In this document: in pieces, positions 5,976-10,461 of the stretch
Position numbering within the stretch: position 1 is the stretch's first letter
Layout of the letters: each line of letters begins with the position of its first letter
Assembly (NCBI GenBank): GCA_007131895.1
Contig: SLPR01000250.1
Location: forward strand, 1-10,461
Reading direction: 5' to 3'
From: Bacteroidales bacterium
GTDB lineage: Bacteria > Bacteroidota > Bacteroidia > Bacteroidales > UBA7960
Length of the DNA: 10,461 nt
Translations under genes and position numbers: made by a program
The notes under the pieces: model-generated
Told to the model about the DNA's origin: nothing
The model's database searches: none
What the model saw: only the letters and a program-made list of their open reading frames with translations

Positions 5976-7919
5976 TCAGGATTCAAAGCTTATCAACACC
6001 TGCCCGTCGCTCACCTGGTCACCCTCTTTTACATTGATCCTGGAGATGGTATTATCATCAGGAGCAAGTATGGTGTTCTCCATCTTCATGGATTCCAGTA
6101 CCAATAATGGTTCTCCTGATTTTACCCTTTGCTTTTCGGAAACATTGACCCGCAAAACTTTTCCAAACAGCGATGCTTTTAAATCGAGCAGTTTGCTCAC
6201 GCTTCTTCCGTTGATGATTTTTGGGGTAACCACAGCCTCAGGCAAGACAACCTGATAATGAACTCCGTTGATCAGGAACATTGCGTTGCGTTCCGAATAG
6301 TTGAAAACAACAGAATGTAGCATTTTGTTGCGGTGAAAGTGCAATTTACCGCCATCAATCAAAATATTTTCATAGGTGTCATTATGATTGCCATAGCTGA
6401 GGTGCAAGCCGTTATCGCCCAAAGCATGGTAAAACAATTCTTTTTCCTGGTGATTAACTTTTACTTTCTCTGAGGCGGCCAAACGCCATGCACCCGAACC
6501 CACGTTTTTTCCAAACCTTTCCATCCAGAGAAAAAGAGCTGCAGCCATGAGGGAAGATTTTTCATCCTCTTCTGCCCCGGACCATTTTTTCAGGTTGTCG
6601 GCGATGCTATGGGTGCTGATTTGATTTTCCCTGTAACTGTTATCTTTCATGATATTCAGCAGCAGGCTGCTATTGGTGGTAATACCATGAATGAGCAGTT
6701 GATCCAGTGCTTCTGTCATCATTTCGATGGCCTTTGCCCGATCTCCAGCAGTGGTTACAATTTTGGCAATCATTGCATCAAAGCTGGAATGAACACTGCC
6801 CGTATTTAAAATTGCGCTGTCTACACGGATTCCTTTGCCTGAGGGTAGGAGTAGCTTTTTGATGGTTCCTGCCGAAGGTCTGAAGTTTTCAGCAGGCTCT
6901 TCAGCATACAAACGCACTTCTATGGAATGTCCTGAAACTTTCACTTCAGACTGGCTCAAAGACAGGGGTTTTCCTGCAGCAATTTCAACTTGCTCTCTTA
7001 CAATATCCACTCCGGTAATCATCTCCGTAACTGGGTGCTCTACCTGAATGCGGGTATTCATTTCAAGGAAATAGAATTTGCCATCTTCGTCCAGGATAAA
7101 TTCAACAGTACCGGCATTTCGATATCCCACTTCCCTGGCAAGGTTTACCGCTGCCTGATGAAGTTCATGCCGGTTTTTAGCATTGAGCGAAACCGAGGGA
7201 GCCTCCTCAACCACCTTCTGATGGTTGCGCTGCATGGTACACTCTCTTTCGTGCAGATGGATTACATTTCCATGGTTATCGGCAAGAATTTGCACTTCAA
7301 CATGCCTGGGATTCACCAGGTATTTTTCGATGAACACTTTGTCATCATCAAAATAGCGTCGGGCCTGCTCTGCAGCGGCGAAAACAGCCTGTTCCAACAT
7401 TCCCGGTGTATCGACCCGAATCATTCCTTTGCCCCCACCTCCGGCAGCGGCCTTTACCAGCAGTGGGTAACCAAGCTTGTGCGCATGTTCAATCAATTCA
7501 GAAGGAGAACCTTCCAAGCGAGGCAAAAGAGGTATATTGGATTTGCGGGCATATTGGGAGGCCATAATTTTGCTGCCCATCTTTTCAATGACATCACTTT
7601 GCGGACCAATAAAGATTATACCAGCCTCTCCGCATGCCTTTGCGAAACGGGCGTTTTCTGATAAAAATCCATATCCGGGATGAATAGCATCCACCTCATT
7701 TTCTTTGGCAATATGGATGATGCGCGAAATATTCAACCAGGTTTCCGACAGGTTTCCGTTGCCCAGGCTAAAAGCCTGATCGGCAGTTTTTACGTGCAAA
7801 TCGGCAGCTTCCATTTCCGTGTACAATGCAACACTGTGTATTTTCATCTGCCTTAAGGTTTTCATTATCCTCAGTGCAATTTCCCCACGGTTGGCTATGA
7901 GTACTTTTTTTATCATCAT
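5976..7919 (-). CDS. Methylcrotonoyl-CoA carboxylase, biotin-carrying alpha subunit
   Basis: This 647-residue protein combines biotin carboxylase, a middle BT-like region and a biotin carboxyl carrier domain. It carboxylates its own biotin with ATP and bicarbonate for transfer by the beta subunit. Visible are KKVLIANRGEIALRI (4-18), the ATP-grasp loop KAAAGGGGKGM (156-166), the bicarbonate/biotin segment RECTMQRNHQKVVEEAPS (225-242), the metal and catalytic residues E286, N288 and R290 in EMNTRIQVEHP, and R336 in VRLYAEEP. K612 in LESMKMEN (608-615) is the biotinylated lysine, about 35 residues from the C terminus as usual. Sequence alone does not exclude propionyl- or geranyl-CoA carboxylase, but the methylcrotonoyl-type beta subunit and hydratase nearby decide the call. 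Two ATGs are in tandem at 7919 and 7916; the first forms an ATGA overlap with the hydratase stop, which suggests coupled translation. Confidence 0.92.
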   Translation of the reverse strand: MMIKKVLIANRGEIALRIMKTLRQMKIHSVALYTEMEAADLHVKTADQAFSLGNGNLSETWLNISRIIHIAKENEVDAIHPGYGFLSENARFAKACGEAGIIFIGPQSDVIEKMGSKIMASQYARKSNIPLLPRLEGSPSELIEHAHKLGYPLLVKAAAGGGGKGMIRVDTPGMLEQAVFAAAEQARRYFDDDKVFIEKYLVNPRHVEVQILADNHGNVIHLHERECTMQRNHQKVVEEAPSVSLNAKNRHELHQAAVNLAREVGYRNAGTVEFILDEDGKFYFLEMNTRIQVEHPVTEMITGVDIVREQVEIAAGKPLSLSQSEVKVSGHSIEVRLYAEEPAENFRPSAGTIKKLLLPSGKGIRVDSAILNTGSVHSSFDAMIAKIVTTAGDRAKAIEMMTEALDQLLIHGITTNSSLLLNIMKDNSYRENQISTHSIADNLKKWSGAEEDEKSSLMAAALFLWMERFGKNVGSGAWRLAASEKVKVNHQEKELFYHALGDNGLHLSYGNHNDTYENILIDGGKLHFHRNKMLHSVVFNYSERNAMFLINGVHYQVVLPEAVVTPKIINGRSVSKLLDLKASLFGKVLRVNVSEKQRVKSGEPLLVLESMKMENTILAPDDNTISRINVKEGDQVSDGQVLISFES

Positions 7920-8698
7920 CCTTTTTTTTCTATGGATTGAAAAAAGCCTTCAATTCTTTGGGCTGCCGCCTCCGTTTTACGAACTTTGGCAAGCAAAGCG
8001 GTGGTATAAGTATCCAGCGGCTCATCAATCCTGTTAAATATGAGATCGTTGCATAATTTTTTGGTTTCTGAAACAGCCCCGGCACTGGTTTTGTTCAAGG
8101 CCTCAAGGCAATCATCTATGATAGATTGCTCTTGTCCGTAGTCAATTACCCTATCTACCAGGCCATGCTCGAGGGCTTTGTCAGTCCGAAAGGTCATGGC
8201 TGTCAGCATGGCGTTGCGCACAAAGCGACTTCGGGTTCTTTGCAAAACGAAAGGGGCAATGGTAGCAGGCACCAGCCCAAGGGTAACTTCGGAAAAACGA
8301 AACCGGGTTTCCGCACTTGCCACCACCATATCGGATGAAGCAACCAGGCCAATGGCACCACCCACCACATTGCCATGAATAATGGCAATGGTAAAAACAG
8401 GCAAATCAAACCACAATTCAAAAACCTTTTGCAGCTTCATGTTCTGGAGGCTCAGCTGCTGCTCATCCATTCCCTGGGTGGTACGCATCCAGTCGAGGTC
8501 GGCCCCGGCACAAAAATCCTTGCCCTTGCCTCTTATAACAGCCAGACGAGCCCCTTCATCTACAGGAAAATTGGTCAGCACATCCTGCAATTCGTCCATG
8601 GTTTGCTCATCAATGGCATTGCGTTTATGCTCACGATTCAGGGTAATGGTAAAAACCCCCTGGTCAAAATGGGTAAGAATATTTTTGTAAGGGCTCAT
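7916..8698 (-). CDS. Methylglutaconyl-CoA hydratase (enoyl-CoA hydratase/isomerase family)
   Basis: This 260-residue crotonase-fold protein should hydrate 3-methylglutaconyl-CoA to HMG-CoA, the step after the carboxylase. The oxyanion-hole segments are DFCAGADLDWM (61-71) and HGNVVGGAIGLVASSD (108-123). Of the two crotonase glutamates, the one corresponding to rat Glu164 is kept as E137 in RFSEVTLGLVPATIAPFV (134-151). The position of Glu144 is G117. That pattern, with the GADLxWM wording and the LGLVPATIAPFV stretch, resembles the bacterial LiuC-type hydratases rather than general beta-oxidation hydratases. The position between the carboxylase beta and alpha genes supports the assignment strongly. 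The ATG at 8698 is preceded by an A-rich leader and an adjacent AGG that is too close to act as a good ribosome binding site. The stop overlaps the alpha subunit start by 4 bases. Confidence 0.88.
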   Translation of the reverse strand: MSPYKNILTHFDQGVFTITLNREHKRNAIDEQTMDELQDVLTNFPVDEGARLAVIRGKGKDFCAGADLDWMRTTQGMDEQQLSLQNMKLQKVFELWFDLPVFTIAIIHGNVVGGAIGLVASSDMVVASAETRFRFSEVTLGLVPATIAPFVLQRTRSRFVRNAMLTAMTFRTDKALEHGLVDRVIDYGQEQSIIDDCLEALNKTSAGAVSETKKLCNDLIFNRIDEPLDTYTTALLAKVRKTEAAAQRIEGFFQSIEKKG

Positions 8699-8771
8699 CC
8701 TGTTCTGATTTTAATTTTTATCCCCGGGGTTTCAAGTTACGGTTAATTTTTTTCATTCCCGACACATCCTT

Positions 8772-8882
8772 TTATTTAATCTTCAGGGGAAGATACATCC
8801 TATCCTGACACTCCCACCCAATAAAGAAACCTGTATTCGCTTCACTGATTATCATACTACCCGTCTCATCCTGACAGGTCAT
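8772..8882 (-). CDS. Possible small ORF of 36 codons, function unknown
   Basis: Reading the minus strand from the ATG at 8882-8880 gives a 36-residue open frame ending in TAA at 8774-8772. It begins 19 bases after the stop of the carboxylase beta gene. The peptide starts MTCQDETGSMIISEANTGFF and ends MYLPLKIK. It has no signal peptide or transmembrane helix. The tripeptide CQD occurs twice, at residues 3-5 and 25-27, because the TGTCAGGAT 9-mer recurs 66 bases (22 codons) later in frame. The leader GGGGTTGAAGAA gives no clear ribosome binding site. A frame of this length is expected by chance quite often, so this is a candidate only. It could equally be non-coding spacer or a relic of a longer gene. 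I do not recognise any family. Confidence 0.18.
   Translation of the reverse strand: MTCQDETGSMIISEANTGFFIGWECQDRMYLPLKIK
8859..8879 (-). other. Hairpin downstream of the carboxylase beta gene
   Basis: On the minus strand ACCTGTC, a 7-base loop, and GACGGGT form a 7-bp stem with one G-U pair, starting 22 bases after the beta-subunit stop. No T run follows, so it is not a typical intrinsic terminator. It could protect the 3' end of the upstream message or mark a processing site that separates beta-subunit from downstream expression. The plus-strand version has a C-A mismatch, which fits a minus-strand RNA structure. It lies inside the possible 36-codon ORF. Confidence 0.3.
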
Positions 8883-8901
8883 TTCTTCAACCCCATGGTG
8901 T

Positions 8902-10461
8902 TTACATCCTGTATACCCCTGGTTTGAATTCAGGCCATTGTCTTTGTGTTACAATATCAAGTACCATTGACAGAACTGATCTTGTATTGGCGGGGTCAAT
9001 AATACCATCATCCCAGATTCTGCTGGTAGAATACATGGCAGAACTTTCATAATCATAGCGGGCTTTGATCTCATTGTATAGTTGTTCTTCCGATTTCGCT
9101 TCGGGGACAGCTCCGTTTTTGCCTTTTCCTTTCTTGAGCTGTGTAAGCACCCTTGCCGCCTGATCACCCCCCATCACACCAATACGCGCATTGGGCCACA
9201 TGAAGAGAAAACGCGGGTCAAAAGCCCGGCCTGCCATCGCATAATTGCCTGCCCCGTATGAACCGCCTGTTACAACACTAATCAATGGCACTGCACTGGT
9301 AGAAACGGCATGAATCCACTTGGCTCCATCGCGGGCAATACCATCGTGCTCATATTTTTTACCTACGATAAAACCAGTAACATCATGAAGAAAAATAATA
9401 GGTGTTTTGCGAAAGTTACATAGTTGCACAAAGTGGGCCCCTTTGCGTGAAGTTTCTCCAAACACGACCCCATTGTTGGCCACTATGCCTACCTGGTACC
9501 CATTGATACGGGCAAAACCCGCAATGAGCGTTTTGGCATACTCTTGCTTGAAGGGTTGGAACTCTCCACCATCAACAATATGTTCAATTACACTGGCATG
9601 ATCAATCAACGTGCCGGCCTCATTGACAGCCAGCTTGTGCAATCCGCGTGAAGGCAGCAGGGGCTCCCTACCTTCCATTCGGTTTATCATTTGCGGCTGA
9701 GAAGGATGAAACCCTGAAACAATGCTTCTGCAAATCTTTAACGCATGAAGATCATCATCAGCAAGGTGATCTACCACTCCCGAAATACGGGCATGAACAT
9801 CGCCCCCTCCAAGTTCTTCGTCGGTAACCTCTTCTCCGGTAGCAGCTTTTACCAATGGGGGCCCGCCAATAAAGATGGTACCCTGGTTTTTTACAATGAT
9901 ACTCTCGTCGCTCATGGCAGGAATGTATGCCCCGCCAGCAGTGCATGAACCCATTACCACGGCTACCTGGGGGATGCCCATGGCGGAGATGCGCGCCTGG
10001 TTGCTGAATATCCGTCCAAAATCATCCTTATCGGGAAATACACGGGATTGCTCCGGAAGAAAAATTCCGCCACTGTCTACCAGGTAAATGGCCGGCAAAT
10101 GATTGTCGATGGCAATCTCCTGTGCACGTATGTGTTTGCGGATGGTTTCGCGGATGTAGGTACCTCCCTTAACGGTGGCATCATTGGCCACAATTACCAC
10201 GTACCTGCCCTGTACTTTGCCGATTCCCGAAACAATACCAGCAGAAGGAAACTGGTCGTTGTACTGCCCAACAGCAGCAAGGGCCGACAATTCAAGAAAA
10301 GGAGAATCCTTGTCCAGCAGAGCATCGATGCGCTCTCGGGCGGTAAGCTTGCCACGGCTCCGGTGCAACGCTACAGCTGCTTCTGAGCCCCCGGCAATTA
10401 CACGTTTGTATTTTTCGTAATAATCCTTCAGCAACTCTTCTATGGTGTGTTGAGTTCCGGA
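8902..10461 (-). CDS. Methylcrotonoyl-CoA carboxylase, carboxyltransferase beta subunit, partial (5' end beyond the right edge)
   Basis: This acetyl-CoA carboxylase-type carboxyltransferase moves CO2 from biotin to 3-methylcrotonyl-CoA, giving 3-methylglutaconyl-CoA. Visible landmarks are RGKLTARERIDALLD, NDATVKGGTY, PAIYLVDSGGIFLPEQSRVF, the first oxyanion loop GSCTAGGAYIPAMSDE, GPPLVKAATGEEV, and the second loop GGSYGAGNYAMAGRAF followed by FMWPNARIGVMGG. The GSCTAGGAYxPAMSDE wording is characteristic of methylcrotonoyl (or geranyl) enzymes; propionyl-CoA carboxylases read differently here. The frame stays open to the window edge. The TTG at 10434-10432 can be read as a start, but the nine codons before it (SGTQHTIEE) are also open, and the family has more residues ahead of the RGKL motif. 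I therefore treat the gene as 5'-truncated, with 519 residues seen of an expected 530-540. The stop is TAA at 8904-8902, followed by the 203-base gap. Confidence 0.93.
   Translation of the reverse strand, partial: SGTQHTIEELLKDYYEKYKRVIAGGSEAAVALHRSRGKLTARERIDALLDKDSPFLELSALAAVGQYNDQFPSAGIVSGIGKVQGRYVVIVANDATVKGGTYIRETIRKHIRAQEIAIDNHLPAIYLVDSGGIFLPEQSRVFPDKDDFGRIFSNQARISAMGIPQVAVVMGSCTAGGAYIPAMSDESIIVKNQGTIFIGGPPLVKAATGEEVTDEELGGGDVHARISGVVDHLADDDLHALKICRSIVSGFHPSQPQMINRMEGREPLLPSRGLHKLAVNEAGTLIDHASVIEHIVDGGEFQPFKQEYAKTLIAGFARINGYQVGIVANNGVVFGETSRKGAHFVQLCNFRKTPIIFLHDVTGFIVGKKYEHDGIARDGAKWIHAVSTSAVPLISVVTGGSYGAGNYAMAGRAFDPRFLFMWPNARIGVMGGDQAARVLTQLKKGKGKNGAVPEAKSEEQLYNEIKARYDYESSAMYSTSRIWDDGIIDPANTRSVLSMVLDIVTQRQWPEFKPGVYRM

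Larger units (their letters stand above)
8699..8901 (-). other. 203-bp intergenic region between the carboxylase beta gene and the hydratase gene
   Basis: This is the longest gap in the window. On the minus strand it contains a possible 36-codon ORF (8882-8772) and a 7-bp hairpin (8879-8859), both listed separately. A CCCCGGGG palindrome lies at 8722-8729. The 9-mer TGTCAGGAT occurs twice, at 8876-8868 and 8810-8802, 66 bases apart. The part just before the hydratase is A/T-rich. I could not find a good match to the bacteroidete promoter pattern (TTTG, then TAnnTTTG); GTAACTTGA near 8736-8744 is the nearest -7-like string but has no matching upstream box. Confidence 0.5.

Noticed and set aside
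8722..8729. CCCCGGGG palindrome as a terminator or operator
   Set aside because: It has no loop, no T tract and no second copy. An isolated 8-bp palindrome is weak evidence.
10432..10434. TTG as the start codon of the carboxylase beta gene
   Set aside because: The frame remains open for nine more codons to the window edge, and the family normally has more N-terminal residues. The real start is probably outside the window.
1..10461. Reverse operation: isovaleryl-CoA made from HMG-CoA, as in the myxobacterial alternative pathway
   Set aside because: That route needs a glutaconate-CoA-transferase-like decarboxylase and a dedicated reductase, neither of which is in the window. A biotin carboxylase pair fits the forward, catabolic direction better.

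Overview
All recognisable genes lie on the minus strand, so transcription runs from right to left. Nine protein-coding genes fill almost the whole window. The gene set suggests Bacteroidota: a class II HMG-CoA reductase, a type 2 isopentenyl-diphosphate isomerase, a bacteroidete-style mevalonate kinase and a GHMP kinase of the 'GYDIA' type, together with A-rich leaders lacking clear Shine-Dalgarno sites. The presence of the mevalonate pathway argues against Bacteroides itself, which uses the MEP route. I cannot place the organism more closely.

The right half (about 10461 to 4779) is a leucine-catabolism module. In transcription order it holds 3-methylcrotonyl-CoA carboxylase beta subunit (its 5' end is outside the window), a 203-bp gap with a possible 36-residue small ORF and a hairpin, methylglutaconyl-CoA hydratase, the biotin-carrying carboxylase alpha subunit (joined to the hydratase by a 4-base ATGA overlap), and an acyl-CoA dehydrogenase. 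The left half (4766 to 1) is a mevalonate module: type 2 IPP isomerase, HMG-CoA reductase, a GYDIA-type GHMP kinase that probably serves as phosphomevalonate kinase, diphosphomevalonate decarboxylase, and the first 108 codons of mevalonate kinase, which runs off the left edge.

The two modules are separated by only 12 bases (acyl-CoA dehydrogenase to isomerase). Leucine breakdown through methylcrotonyl-CoA and methylglutaconyl-CoA ends at HMG-CoA, the substrate of HMG-CoA reductase. The layout therefore reads as one line from branched acyl-CoA to HMG-CoA, mevalonate, IPP and DMAPP. Neither HMG-CoA synthase (the usual acetyl-CoA entry) nor HMG-CoA lyase (the usual catabolic exit) is visible. 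A leucine-to-isoprenoid supply operon is the most interesting reading, but it rests on gene order, not on measured flux.

No tRNA, rRNA, CRISPR array, insertion sequence, prophage gene or regulator gene was seen. A hairpin followed by a T tract sits at the end of the isomerase gene and may attenuate transcription before HMG-CoA reductase. I could not identify a convincing promoter in any gap.
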